Origin: CAWBUW01 sp963792075
GTDB lineage: Bacteria; Chloroflexota; Anaerolineae; Anaerolineales; UBA4823
Direction: 5' to 3'
Length of the DNA: 53,075 nt
Assembly (NCBI GenBank): GCA_963792075.1
Contig: CAWBUW010000010.1
Coordinates: 1 to 53,075 of the forward strand
A program made the translations under genes and the position numbers. The notes under the pieces are model-generated. The model had not been told where the DNA came from. It worked only from the letters and a program-made list of their open reading frames with translations, and did not search any database. Positions 8,472-18,217 of this stretch are shown here, piece by piece. The stretch's first letter is position 1. Each line of letters begins with the position of its first letter.

Positions 8472-9467
8472 TTACTTCAGGAACTGGTCGATATTTTCTT
8501 TTGTTACAAAAGTCATGTTGGTGGAAATTTTCGGGTCGACTTTTTTGCCGTTGTTCAAATCGATGACTGCCTGCCCGGCGATCTGACCCAGCTGATCGGC
8601 GTACAATTCCCAACTGGCAGTCAATTTGCCGGCCTTGATTGCTTCTGGTCCACCACCGTACATGCCCATACCGATCGTGATGACCTGGTCGAGTTTACCG
8701 GCTTTTTCCAAAGCCTGCACTGCACCCATGATGATCGCATCTGCATGTGACCAGACGCACTTAACATCGGGGTTGGCAGAGAGCATATCTTCGGTTGCGG
8801 CCATGGCTTTCGTGGTGTCCCAATCGGTCGGTTTATCGAAAACAACCTTCATGTTCGGGTATTTCGCAATGGCATCATTAAAGCCTTGGGCGTGTTCGTG
8901 TGCGACAGAGGTGCCTGCCTGTCCTTCGAGTTGTGCAACATTGCCTTTTTCACCCATTTGCTTGGCACAATATTCGCCAGCGTCAAACCCAGCTTTGTAG
9001 TTGTCAAAGCCGACATGCACGGCGACATTGCCACCGCCGGCCGCGCGGTCAATAGTAATGACCGGTACATTGGCCTTATTTGCGGCTTCGATAGCGGGGA
9101 CGATACCGGCTTCATCGACCGGGTTTACGATCAGGAAGTCGATTTTCTGGGTCAACAGGTCTTCAATGTCGGCCGTCTGCTTGGCGATCTTGTTCTGTGA
9201 ATTGACGATGATCACCTTGCCACCCGCATCTTCAATTGCTTTTTGCGCAGCCTTGCTCCAACCAATTTGGAGCTCATCGATCAAGCCAGCCGCCGAATAA
9301 CCGACAGTGAATGGTTCGGTGGAGGCAGCAGGAGCTTGGGAATTGACTGGCGCGGTTGTTGCAGCGGGAGCCTCGGTTGTTGGCGGCGGCGTAGGAGCCG
9401 TGCAGGCCGATAAGACCAAGGATAGTGCAAGAAGCACCATGAGAAACGGCTTTATGGAATTCTTCAT
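8472..9467 (-). CDS. Sugar-binding lipoprotein (RbsB-like)
   Basis: A 331-residue periplasmic-binding protein of the ribose/galactose type. It has a lipoprotein signal, MKNSIKPF then a hydrophobic run to LSAC, with the lipidated cysteine at residue 22, and a Pro/Thr/Ala-rich linker to about residue 50. The binding fold follows: FTVGYSAAGLIDE, DFLIVNPVDEAGIVPAI and PVITIDRAAGG. It is anchored at the outer face of the membrane and feeds the permease encoded downstream. The ATG at 9467 is chosen because GGAGG lies 8 bases upstream; the TTG at 9479 overlaps that site. It is separated from the isomerase gene by about 118 bases, which include no clear terminator. Confidence 0.93.
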   Translation of the reverse strand: MKNSIKPFLMVLLALSLVLSACTAPTPPPTTEAPAATTAPVNSQAPAASTEPFTVGYSAAGLIDELQIGWSKAAQKAIEDAGGKVIIVNSQNKIAKQTADIEDLLTQKIDFLIVNPVDEAGIVPAIEAANKANVPVITIDRAAGGGNVAVHVGFDNYKAGFDAGEYCAKQMGEKGNVAQLEGQAGTSVAHEHAQGFNDAIAKYPNMKVVFDKPTDWDTTKAMAATEDMLSANPDVKCVWSHADAIIMGAVQALEKAGKLDQVITIGMGMYGGGPEAIKAGKLTASWELYADQLGQIAGQAVIDLNNGKKVDPKISTNMTFVTKENIDQFLK

Positions 9468-9584
9468 TTCATCCTCCAAGTAAAAAAACGGTTATGGTTG
9501 GAAATCGTAAAATCCGCATTGTTCATATTGCATGGTCCGAAATAGCCTAATAATAGAATCACCTCCTTTTCACTCTGCCTTCAT

Positions 9585-10385
9585 TCATTCCCAATTCGGG
9601 AACTTTTTGATGGCTGCTTGAGCATCTGTCAGGAATGCGAAATCGGAGGGATGTTGCATAAACGAGGTCCAGACCGGCTGGTCCGGATAATCTGGGGCAA
9701 AATAAGTTCCATGCAAATCCTTCATCCATTCAACCTGCGGGCGAGAGGCGTAATTCAGATTCGGCCTGGCTTCCACCTGAGCATTTTCTCCAGCAACCAA
9801 ATAATTAGTCAGACCGTGATGCTGGTGGGTCATTTGATAATCTGGTTTGAAAGATTTTCCGTACAATCCAGCCATTAATGCAGGTTTTCCAGTTGGGTTG
9901 GTGAGGCAGTGAGCGTAATTAGGAGGAATGGTGATCACAAATCCTGGAGTCATCTCGAAGACTTTGAAATCCAGGATCACATCTGGTTTTGTGGCTGAAC
10001 GCCGCTGGAGGACAAGCAGAAGTTTTCCATAAAGTTGGGTATACACCTCTGGATATCCCAGAACCGTTCCGGGGATGGGTGGGTGGTAATGCCCGGTAGT
10101 TTTCACAAATTCATTGCCGATTTGTAAAGGTGGTAGCAAAACGAGGCTGAAAGTCAGGTCATACCTTTCTAGTATTGCCTGAGTACCTGCAGGCGCGCTA
10201 TCAAGGATATCCATCATATAAACCGGGTCGTTCGGTTTGATTTCTTCCGGATATGAGACGACATCTTTCACATCTGAACCAAGACGGGTAGAGCGTTTGA
10301 ATATCAGTCCATCGCCTGCAGCGACTTCCAGAGTATCCGGATTAAATTTCAATGGGAATCCAGCATATTGGGTTAGATCAGCCAT
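9585..10385 (-). CDS. Cupin-type glucose-6-phosphate isomerase (archaeal-type PGI)
   Basis: The 266-residue protein matches the cupin phosphoglucose isomerase family found in archaea and scattered bacteria. FVKTTGHYHP and LGYPEVYTQLYGKLLLVL carry the His/Glu metal ligands of the cupin core, and VITIPPNYAHCLTNPTGKPA provides the last His. The reaction would be aldose-6-phosphate to ketose-6-phosphate. The C-terminal extension from about residue 190 is longer than in the shortest archaeal enzymes. AAGGAGA precedes the ATG, and the start overlaps the ROK kinase stop by 8 bases. Between a ROK kinase and a transporter, it probably isomerises the freshly phosphorylated sugar. Confidence 0.85.
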   Translation of the reverse strand: MADLTQYAGFPLKFNPDTLEVAAGDGLIFKRSTRLGSDVKDVVSYPEEIKPNDPVYMMDILDSAPAGTQAILERYDLTFSLVLLPPLQIGNEFVKTTGHYHPPIPGTVLGYPEVYTQLYGKLLLVLQRRSATKPDVILDFKVFEMTPGFVITIPPNYAHCLTNPTGKPALMAGLYGKSFKPDYQMTHQHHGLTNYLVAGENAQVEARPNLNYASRPQVEWMKDLHGTYFAPDYPDQPVWTSFMQHPSDFAFLTDAQAAIKKFPNWE

Positions 10386-11382
10386 GAATATCTCCTAAGG
10401 GTTGATTTCGGATATCATTGAAAACCATCGCCGCTGCACCGAACATTCCAGAAAGGTCTCCCAGCGCAGCCTGCACGACATTTACTTCGCGGTTTTTGGG
10501 AGGGAAAGCTCTTTTCTGGATCACTTCGCAGGCAGGCTTCAAGAGCAAGTCGCCAGCTAAGGCTATACCGCCGCCGATCACTATTCTTGTTGGTGAAACA
10601 ATATCAATCAAGTTGGTCAGACCAATCCCCAACATATGCCCTGCTCTGCTAAATACTTCAATCGCCGCGGGGTCGCCTTGCTTGGCGATCTCGAATATCA
10701 TGCGTGGGTTCAAACTCTCTGGTTTCAATTGGTACTCACGGGCCAGCGTGCTGTCAGGCATTTTATTGATCACATCGAGAGCAGTCGTGATAATTCCCTG
10801 CTTGGCAGCAAATGTTTCCAGACAACCGTGGTTTCCACAACCCGTGCAGACCCGGTCGCTCGTTTCATCTAGAATGGTATGCCCCACCCCACCGGCCCAT
10901 CCAAGACCACCAGTCATGTACTTGCCACCGGAAATAATGCCAGCGCCAATCCCTGTGGAGACAGTGACATATACAAAATCAGGGATACTTTTTCCTGCTC
11001 CATAGTATGCTTCGCCCAGACACGGTGCCGGGGTATCCAGAGAAAAGTAATAGGGCAGTGTTAGGTCCTGTGTAAGGCGCCTTTTCATGTCATAGCCAAT
11101 CCACTCTTTCGAGAGGTGCGCTGTTGCTGTGATCTGCCCTTCCGCCGTGATAAAAGCGGCGATGGAGATACCCACACCCATCAACTGGTTGGGATGCAGG
11201 TCGGCCAACTGGCATAACTTTTGCTGGAGATTGAAAATTTGCTGAACGGTTGATTTTGGGCTGGATTTTGCCGCAGTGTCCATTCGCATAATGGCGCGGA
11301 TTGCACCCTCAGTAGAGAGGATTCCAGCTTTGATCTGGGTTCCACCAATATCGATTGCCAGAGCAAGCGCAGGTGAAGTCAT
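10378..11382 (-). CDS. ROK-family sugar kinase
   Basis: A 334-residue kinase. ALAIDIGGTQIKAGIL at the N-terminus is the ATP phosphate-binding motif. GLGWAGGVGHTIL and CTGCGNHGCLETF form the zinc-binding ROK signature (Cys-X-Cys-Gly-X-X-Gly-Cys). IVIGGGIAL near the C-terminus is the adenosine motif. It has no N-terminal helix-turn-helix, so it is an enzyme rather than a ROK repressor. It probably phosphorylates the imported hexose at C6. It starts 4 bases after the PfkB stop and overlaps the isomerase gene. Confidence 0.9.
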   Translation of the reverse strand: MTSPALALAIDIGGTQIKAGILSTEGAIRAIMRMDTAAKSSPKSTVQQIFNLQQKLCQLADLHPNQLMGVGISIAAFITAEGQITATAHLSKEWIGYDMKRRLTQDLTLPYYFSLDTPAPCLGEAYYGAGKSIPDFVYVTVSTGIGAGIISGGKYMTGGLGWAGGVGHTILDETSDRVCTGCGNHGCLETFAAKQGIITTALDVINKMPDSTLAREYQLKPESLNPRMIFEIAKQGDPAAIEVFSRAGHMLGIGLTNLIDIVSPTRIVIGGGIALAGDLLLKPACEVIQKRAFPPKNREVNVVQAALGDLSGMFGAAAMVFNDIRNQPLGDIHG

Positions 11383-11385
11383 AAA

Positions 11386-12345
11386 TTAACTCCAGAGGAT
11401 ATGATCCAGGCGAGTGATTGCCAGCATTTCATTGACTTTTTCTGGTTGGAAAACACCGCAACCGAGCTCGAATAAATTAGCAGCAGCAGCAGCAGAGGCA
11501 TATTTAGCTGCATCCTCGCAGCCTTTATCGTGCCCGATGGCGAGCAGGAATGCAGCCAGAAAGGTGTCACCAGAGCCAGCACTGCTGATGATCGTCTGCA
11601 CTGGTGTTTGTACATGAATGCCATCAATTTCCGGCGACAGCAAATAAGCGCCATTACGTCCATCTGTAATGACCAGGATCTCTACACCCAATTCATATAA
11701 TTGGCGATAGCGCTGTTGGATTGCAGTCCAGGTAACCTGCTTGCTGTCTGGAAAGAAAACTGCCTGGAATTCTTCGCGGTTGACTTTGATCATCCAAGGC
11801 CCAGCTTCCATTGCTTTCCTCAGCGGATCCCCGGAACTGTCCAAGCAAACTCGTACCTGGATCGATTTCAACTGCTTGATGACGGAAGCATAAAATTCGA
11901 TTGGAAAGCCCGGGGGAAGACTACCGACCAACGCCGTGAAGGGAGCATCGCTGGCATGCGACAAAATACGGTCTAAAAATGCGGTAATTGTTTCAAACCT
12001 GGTTTGCGCTCCGATCTCAAGAATAACAGTGGTATCTGCAGTACCCGGAATTCGGAAAGTGTTACAGCGACGGCTCTCGCCTTCTCCCCAGATAAGATCG
12101 TGGGCGATACCTTCGCGGTCGAGTTCTTTGTTGATGAACTCACCTGATTTCCCGGCTACGATCCCGGTGCAGATGGCTCGACCGCCCAGGTTTTGCAGCG
12201 CGCGAGCCGCATTGAAGCCCTTACCTCCTGCTGTGTGGAAGGCACACGTAGCCTTATTGACCTGACCAATCTGAAAGCTGGACAGATCATAGTATGAGTT
12301 AATCGCGCTGTTCGGTGCGACGATAAACAGGTCGTAAGGATGCAT
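11386..12345 (-). CDS. PfkB-family carbohydrate kinase (1-phosphofructokinase/tagatose-6-P kinase type)
   Basis: This 319-residue kinase has the first PfkB motif AGGKGFNAARAL (about residues 39-50), typical of the FruK/LacC/PfkB branch, and the catalytic motif SSAGSGDTFLAAFLLA near residue 255 with the base aspartate in GSGD. VNREEF and VITDGRNGAYLL are also family-like. The likely reaction is phosphorylation of a ketohexose phosphate to the bisphosphate. Its start overlaps the aldolase stop by one base (TAATG), so the genes are coupled. Substrate choice between fructose, tagatose and other phosphates cannot be read. Confidence 0.88.
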   Translation of the reverse strand: MHPYDLFIVAPNSAINSYYDLSSFQIGQVNKATCAFHTAGGKGFNAARALQNLGGRAICTGIVAGKSGEFINKELDREGIAHDLIWGEGESRRCNTFRIPGTADTTVILEIGAQTRFETITAFLDRILSHASDAPFTALVGSLPPGFPIEFYASVIKQLKSIQVRVCLDSSGDPLRKAMEAGPWMIKVNREEFQAVFFPDSKQVTWTAIQQRYRQLYELGVEILVITDGRNGAYLLSPEIDGIHVQTPVQTIISSAGSGDTFLAAFLLAIGHDKGCEDAAKYASAAAAANLFELGCGVFQPEKVNEMLAITRLDHILWS

Positions 12346-12998
12346 TACTCGCTCGCTTCGATTCCCTTTGAATCAACAATCTGGTTCCCGTATCGTCCCA
12401 AATCCAAAAGGATATTCGATAGGATTGCAGCCGCGTTGTACTCGATCCGTTCCAGTAGGTCATAAGCATCATCCAGATTGGGGGCAGCAACCAGCACACC
12501 ATGGTATGGGTAGAGAACTCCATGCCCATGCTTGCGAAAACTATCGCCTTTTTTCTTGAAGATATCCACGATTGCATCGCCGAACTCGGGACTATCTACT
12601 TTTAAATGACGGGGAAGTACGGGAATCTCACCGTATTTCTTCATGGCGTCCAGGAAGGGTGGCATGGGGATATCGCGGCAAGCCAAAGCGGTCGCATCGC
12701 GTGGATGGGCATGGATCACCGCGCCAACAAAATCAAAGTTCTGGTACATCTTCAGATGGGTTGGCCAGCTCTGGCTGAACTTACCTTCGCCTTCCAGTAC
12801 TTTGCCATCAAAAGTCGCCAACAGCATGTCGTCGGCAGTCATTCGCAATCGATTCCGCTTGGCATTTCCATTGATCGAGATATATAAAGAGCTTTCAGAA
12901 GCCCGGGCGCTGAAGTTGCTCCCAGCAGCATCAGTCAGGTGTCGGTCATAAACCAGGCGGCAAATTTCCAATAATTCCCTGCGTTTAGCGGTATACAT
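12345..12998 (-). CDS. Class II aldolase (FucA/AraD family)
   Basis: A 217-residue protein of the zinc-dependent aldolase/epimerase family. TDAAGSNFSAR (about residues 22-32) matches the phosphate-binding G(N)xS region. VIHAHPRDATAL gives the HxH zinc ligands and YPYHGVLVAAPNLDDAY the third His. Family members cleave sugar 1-phosphates such as fuculose-1-P or rhamnulose-1-P to DHAP and an aldehyde, or epimerise pentose phosphates. With the two kinases and the isomerase it would give the carbon-carbon cleavage step. CAGGAG precedes the ATG, and the gene begins directly after the lacI stop. Confidence 0.85.
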   Translation of the reverse strand: MYTAKRRELLEICRLVYDRHLTDAAGSNFSARASESSLYISINGNAKRNRLRMTADDMLLATFDGKVLEGEGKFSQSWPTHLKMYQNFDFVGAVIHAHPRDATALACRDIPMPPFLDAMKKYGEIPVLPRHLKVDSPEFGDAIVDIFKKKGDSFRKHGHGVLYPYHGVLVAAPNLDDAYDLLERIEYNAAAILSNILLDLGRYGNQIVDSKGIEASE

Positions 12999-12999
12999 C

Positions 13000-14019
13000 T
13001 TATACTCCTGTTGTGTAAGAGGCTGTAGAATAGCGTTTGATCAAAGTTGTTTCCAGGACAAATTCCCGCCGACCGGATGTGTGTTTTTTCTCAATCCGCT
13101 CCAAAATTCGTTGCACTGCCAGCATGCCAGCTTCCTGCTTAGGCTGATAAATTGTGGTCAAAGGTGGCTCCGAGTATCGGGCCAATATAATATCATCAAA
13201 ACCAATCACACTTACATCTTCAGGGATTTGGCGCCCCGAATCCCTCAGGGCTCGCATCGCTCCGATTGCCATTGCATCGTTGGTAGAGAAAATTGCACTA
13301 AATTGTTTTCCACTTGCCAGAAGTTGGCGGGTAGCCTCCTCACCCCCGCTGATGCGATTATTTCCCTGAGGAAGCAATTCGGACGACCACGAAAGCCCTG
13401 CCTCTTGCATTGCGCGCCGATATCCATCTACGCGGCGACCGGATGGAGTTTCCATCGACAAAGGCCGGATACAGGCAATTTTACGGTGACCTAATTCGAT
13501 CAAATGTCGGGTGGCGCGGTAGCTGGCATCTACGTTATCGATGCGAATACTGTCTATGTCAAGGTTGCCTGTTTCACGGTAGAAAACAGCGACGGGAATC
13601 CCGAGGTCAACAATGCGTTTGATTGGTTGAATGGAGGGGGTGGTCGGGGCAAATATGACTCCGTCTACTCTCTTCGAAACCAGCAGATGAATATAAGCAA
13701 GCTCGCGTTCCAACATGGCATTCGAATTGCAGAGAATAACGCTAAATCCAGCATCGAAGCCAGCGTCTTCGACGCCCTTGGCGATTTCTGCGAAAAACGG
13801 GTTGGAATTATCGGGTACGATCAGCCCAATCGTGCTTGTCCTTTTCGACTTAAGGCTGCGTGCATTGACATCAGGATAGTAGCCTATCTCATCTATTACT
13901 GCCGTTACTCTGGCAGCAAGTTCTGAGCTAACTGGCCGGCTCTTATTGATCACATAAGAAACCGTGGCAATAGAAACGCCTGCTTTTTTGGCAATATCTT
14001 TGATTGTAATTTTGCTCAT
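13000..14019 (-). CDS. LacI-family transcriptional regulator
   Basis: A 339-residue repressor-type protein. Residues 4-25 (ITIKDIAKKAGVSIATVSYV) are the helix-turn-helix, followed by a hinge helix around NARSLKSKRTSTIGLIVPD. The remainder is a periplasmic-binding-protein-like effector domain ending in QEAGMLAVQRILERI. It heads the sugar operon and lies 9 bases downstream of a 26-bp palindrome, so it very probably represses itself and the whole operon until its sugar ligand binds. The effector would be the transported sugar or its phosphate (inference). Confidence 0.93.
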   Translation of the reverse strand: MSKITIKDIAKKAGVSIATVSYVINKSRPVSSELAARVTAVIDEIGYYPDVNARSLKSKRTSTIGLIVPDNSNPFFAEIAKGVEDAGFDAGFSVILCNSNAMLERELAYIHLLVSKRVDGVIFAPTTPSIQPIKRIVDLGIPVAVFYRETGNLDIDSIRIDNVDASYRATRHLIELGHRKIACIRPLSMETPSGRRVDGYRRAMQEAGLSWSSELLPQGNNRISGGEEATRQLLASGKQFSAIFSTNDAMAIGAMRALRDSGRQIPEDVSVIGFDDIILARYSEPPLTTIYQPKQEAGMLAVQRILERIEKKHTSGRREFVLETTLIKRYSTASYTTGV

Positions 14020-14027
14020 GGGATCCT

Positions 14028-14053
14028 GTTAAACGTTTAGCTAAACGTTTAAC
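14028..14053. promoter_or_regulatory. LacI-type operator: perfect 26-bp palindrome
   Basis: GTTAAACGTTTAG is followed directly by its own reverse complement, so bases 14028-14053 form a perfect palindrome. Each half itself contains AAACGTTT, the core of LacI-family operators with a central CG, so two sites are fused back to back. It begins 3 bases downstream of the -10 box, covering the expected start of transcription, and ends 9 bases before the lacI ATG. Confidence 0.85.
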
Positions 14054-14055
14054 AA

Positions 14056-14084
14056 ATATTATCACCACCGATTTTACTTGTCAA
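14056..14084 (-). promoter_or_regulatory. Sigma-70-type promoter of the sugar operon
   Basis: On the minus strand TTGACA (14084-14079) is separated by exactly 17 bases from TAATAT (14061-14056). The -35 box is perfect and the -10 box is one base from consensus, placing the start near 14048 inside the LacI operator. This is the only clear promoter for the ten-gene operon. Confidence 0.8.
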
Positions 14085-14198
14085 GAGAAAATTTCTGGGA
14101 TCCGGATATAAATGCTTGACATGCGCTACAATAGGATCGAAATCATCCAAAGAATAAGAAAGGGCCGTAATTTTTCGGTACAGTAGTGCGAAATGGAA

Positions 14199-14444
14199 TT
14201 AGAACCACAAGAATACCTGATGTCGGTCAAAGCCTTGGATGGCAGCCTGCCGGGCGGATTGATCCGCGTCCGGTGTGGCGGGGATCATGGGCATAGCCTG
14301 CTGCGCAGCAGCCGCTTGCCTCGCAGCTTCCCCTACCGACAGGAAGCGCCGCAGAAAGGGAAAGCTGTTGCCTGCAACGGCCAGCAGAACGAGCAAGAGC
14401 AGCCCGTTGAAGATACTTTTTTTCGAGATTACCACTTCGGTCAT
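14199..14444 (-). pseudogene. Truncated second copy of the 198-residue exported-protein gene
   Basis: The frame starts MTEVVISKKSIFNG with the same AGGAGG site and leader as the gene at 1260-1856. It follows that protein for about 70 residues, through the hydrophobic anchor and AAQQAMPM, to DQSARQAAI. It then diverges into QGFDRHQVFLWF and stops. About 120 residues of the soluble domain are missing and no partner secreted-protein gene follows, so this is a duplicated 5' fragment. Confidence 0.75.
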
Positions 14445-14905
14445 CTTTGCCTCCTGATCAACAAAACAAAAACACCACAGCAGCGTGTGCCCCCTTTGGG
14501 CAAACGCAACGTGTGGTGATTGGGTTTCCAAAGGTAGCTGGTCCGGCGCAGAGCGCCTTTTCAGCGGAGATGATTTTCCAGCCTCGCTGGTCTGCCAGCG
14601 ATCGCCATCCCGCACGCGGGCAGGGTGGCAACGTTCGTCGACTTACTTGCTGCACCATCCTTGTTTCAGGATGGCGCATATGGTTGATGTATTTTGATTG
14701 TATGGCGAAAAAAATCGGGGGATGGGCAAATGTCCCGTGGTAGGCGGGACATTTGTCCTGTGCTTTTCGCGATGTGCTGGTCCTGTGCCGCGGGAACATA
14801 CCAAGGGCTACCTACACACCAGCAGTGTATACTTCCCTTAAGCCGTTACCCCGGTTTACACCAGGTGTGTTCAGGGTTTACACCAGGGGGGAATACACCA
14901 AGAGA
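14240..14905. repeat. Direct repeat copy B
   Basis: Partner of 1655-2305 in the same orientation. It retains the gene start, leader hairpin, CAAATGTCCCG/CGGGACATTTG inverted repeat and most ACACCAG units, but lacks one TGTCAATTGTCCCG unit. Together with 14906-15345, in which I see no gene or clear element, it fills the gap between the sugar operon and the LuxR regulator. Confidence 0.85.
14462..14518 (-). promoter_or_regulatory. Leader hairpin followed by T-run (attenuator-like), copy B
   Basis: CACCACA and TGTGGTG arms (14518-14512 and 14479-14473) are followed on the minus strand by TTTTTGTTTTG, as in copy A. The loop has changed, but an inner pairing TGCCC/GGGCA is kept in place of the GCCT/AGGC of copy A, which argues that the structure itself was once selected. 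Confidence 0.5.
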
Positions 14906-15345
14906 AAGATAGCATTACCCCAACACCTCCGACTTCACAATCTTTTAGTCGAAAGAAAACCCTCTTCAACCTTCCTTCGCACCACTGGCGGTTTGTATCG
15001 CTTTATCGCAAGTATCATGTAAGACTTGGGCGTGCGTGACAAGCCACAGGCGATTGCCAGGGCTAATCAACTCAACCTGGTTAAATAATGGTTGTGTCTG
15101 GCATCAATTTACTATTTGGGCGGGTTGCCGCCTCGCCACAGGATTGGTGATCGGACACTATTATCACGTATTACAATCCTTTCTCGAGGAGCAATGATTC
15201 GGAACCTATCAATCCGTGTATAATCATTTTGTTCTTAGGAAGAATATCTTGACACCGCCTCTCGACCACTTTCACGAGCCCCTGCTCAAAATTAAACAAT
15301 CCATCCCTCAGCTCCGTTCCAGCCTGGTATCTAGTCCCCGGCCGT

Positions 15346-18109
15346 ATGCAAAAGACTGACCTACTCATCCGCACGAAGCTGCGCCTGCCCTTCACCCGGC
15401 CAGGGCTGGTTTCCCGGCCGCGGCTCCAGGAGCAGATCGCGCAGGGGCTGCGCGGTCCGCTTACCCTGATCACCGCCCCCGCTGGTTTTGGCAAGACCAC
15501 CCTGGTGGCATCCTGTGTCGCCGGTTGTGGAATGCCTGTAGCCTGGCTGTCTCTGGATAAGGATGACAATCAGGCGGGGCGCTTCCTGAGCTATCTGGTC
15601 GCTGCCTTGCAAGAGGCTGACCATACGATCGGGAGCGAGGCTGCACAACTGCTGGCGGCATCACAGCAAGCGCCGCCTGAAGCGATCCTGACCAGCCTCA
15701 TCAATGACCTGGATACCGCTCAGCAGGGAAATTGCCCTGGTGTTGGATGACTACCAGTTTATCAGCAGCCAGGCTGTGCATGAGGAAGTGGCTTTTTTGC
15801 TCGAGCATTGCCCCAATACACTCCACCTGGTGATCGCTACCCGTTCGGACCCCCCGCTTCCTTTAGCCCGTTTGCGGGCGCGCGGCCAGACGGTTGAGCT
15901 CCGGGCTGCCGATCTTCGCTTTACCGAGCCCGAGGCAGCTCAGTTCCTGAACGACGTCATGGGGCTCCGCCTGGATGCCGGATCGGTCGCGGTGCTCGAA
16001 GAGCGTACGGAAGGCTGGATTGCCGGCTTGCAGATGGCGGCTCTCTCCATGCGCGATCGTAAAGACGTACTCGGGTTTATCGAAGGGTTCTCAGGCACGA
16101 ACCGCTACATTCTGGACTACCTGCTGGAGGAGGTCCTGGCCGGCCAGTCGCCAGAAATCCAGCGTTTTCTTCTGTATACGTCGATTTTGGAGCGCCTGAC
16201 TGCTCCACTCTGCGATGCCGTCCTGGCAAACGACGAAGGATCAATAGGAGAAGGCGATGATCGATCGACTCGTTCGGAACCGCTCTCCCTCCGCCAATCA
16301 GCCTCCATCCTGGAGTACCTGGAACGGGCAAATCTCTTTCTGGTGCCCCTGGATGATGAGCGGATCTGGTACCGCTATCACCACCTGTTTGCCGACTTGC
16401 TGCGGACGCAACTGCAGAAATCCCTCGGAGACCAGGGTGTTGCACGATTACATCTCCGCGCTTCTGAGTGGTACGAACAAAACGGCTCGACCCTGGAGGC
16501 GATCCATCATGCATCACTCGCCTCTGATGATGAAAGGGTCGAGCGTTTGATCGAACAGAACTATATGGAAATGATGAATCGTGGAGAAATGTCTGGGATT
16601 CGTTTTTGGATGGGTAAGTTAAGCAAGGAAGTGGTTTATCGACGGCCCTGGTTATGTCTGTACGAGGCTTTCAGTCGCTCCTGGTTTGGGCAACTTGAAG
16701 AAGCTAAATTATTGTTGGATGAAGCTGAAAAGCGCATTCGATCCGAAGTTTCAGCGCCTGACGCTCAGTCCATGCTGGGTTATCATACCTACGTCAAAAG
16801 CCGTGTTACCGCCATGCAAGGGGATACCCAGCGAGCCATTGAGTTATGCCTTACAGCACGCGAAAATATCCCTGCCAACAACCTGGGCTTACAAATTGAA
16901 GTTGGCATCACGCTCGGATATGAATACTTCCTGTATGGTGATTTTGTAAATGCCAACAAGACATTGAACGAGACGATACGATCAGGCTATATCGCCAGGG
17001 CTATCAATAACCCCGTTGCCGCTTATGCCCTTTTGGCGAGGGCGCAAGTTTATCAGGGTCGGCTGCACGAGGCGTATGATCTTCTTCAAAAGGCTGCGCA
17101 GTTGATCCATGAGGCAGGCGGCCAATATCTTGGTGCGACCGGCCTCGTAGAGATTGGAATAGCCGCTTTGTTGTGTGAATGGAATGACGTTGAGGCTGCT
17201 CTCGCTCGCTTGAAGCAAGGCCTGGATCGCCTCCCCTGGTGGGGCAAAGCGGATGATTTGACCCTGGCCTATATCACCCTGGCGCGAATTCATCTGGCAC
17301 AAGGGAACAGGAGCTGAGGCGATAGAAGCCGTAGAAAAAGCGATCCAGATCATTCAAACAAGCGGCGTTTTCTCAGAAGCTCGCAGCGCAGTGGAGACGG
17401 CCCAGGTAAAATTGTGGCTGGCACAAGGGGATTGGTTGGCAGTTGACCGCTGGGCTGCGACACTTGAAAAGCGCTTTGGCTCGCCCGATCCATTTCGATT
17501 TGAAGATGAGTTGACTCATATCACCCAGGCGCGGGTATTCATTGCTCAGAACAAACTGGATGAAGCAATCCGTTTATTGTCTTGTTTGGAAGAATCTGCC
17601 CGGTCAGATGGCAGGCAGGGCAGGCTCATCGAAATCATGCTCCTCAAAGCATTGGCGCTGCAGGGCTCAGGAGAACCCGCGCAAGCGGATATCGCATTGA
17701 CGGAAAGCCTGACGCTGGCTGAACCCGAGTGGTTATGTGCGGGTCTTCCTGGACGAGGGCCAGCCGATGCAGATGCTGCTCGCTCAGTGGCTGGCACATG
17801 CCGGCGCCAGTCCCTTGCGGGACTACGCCATCCACTTGCTCTCTCAATTTGACGCCGAACCGCATACGATTCCGGCAGCGCAGGAAAAAGCCTCCCCGGT
17901 CGGTAACCTGGTCGAGCCATTAAGCCAGCGTGAGCTGGAAGTTCTCCATCTCATCGCCACTGGGCAGAACCAACCAGGAGATCGCCCGGCAGCTCATCGT
18001 GGCCCCGGGCACCGTCAAAGCCCACACGGCCAGTATCTATCGCAAGCTGGACGTCGCCAACCGGACCGAGGCGGTAGCGCGCGCCCGGCAGCTCGGTATC
18101 CTCCCCTAA
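15346..18109 (+). pseudogene. MalT-like ATP-dependent LuxR regulator, broken by four frameshifts
   Basis: Put back together, the reading frames give a protein of about 920 residues, the normal length of large LuxR (LAL/MalT) regulators. It begins with LLIRTKLRLPFTRPGLVSRP and TAPAGFGKTTLVASC (Walker A), then LVLDDYQFI (Walker B). A helical repeat region follows, and the C-terminal LuxR helix-turn-helix reads LSQRELEVLHLIATG, then NQEIARQLIVAPGTVKAH and YRKLDVANRTEAV. The frame changes near 15720, 17312, 17730 and 17965, each by one base. Either this is a decayed gene or the sequence has indel errors. No normal sensor partner is adjacent; the small protein at 18310 follows. Confidence 0.85.
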
Positions 18110-18217
18110 ACCTAAAAAAATAAACCCCGGATATCCCCTTTGGCAGATGCGGGCTTCCTCGACGCGCGCTAAACTGTAGCCAGATAACTTGAATACGGGA
18201 TTGCGGAAAAGCGGGTC

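Noticed and set aside
14115..14131. Plus-strand TTGACA ... TACAAT
   Set aside because: Spacing is only five bases, so it cannot be a sigma-70 promoter; the minus-strand pair at 14056-14084 is the real one.
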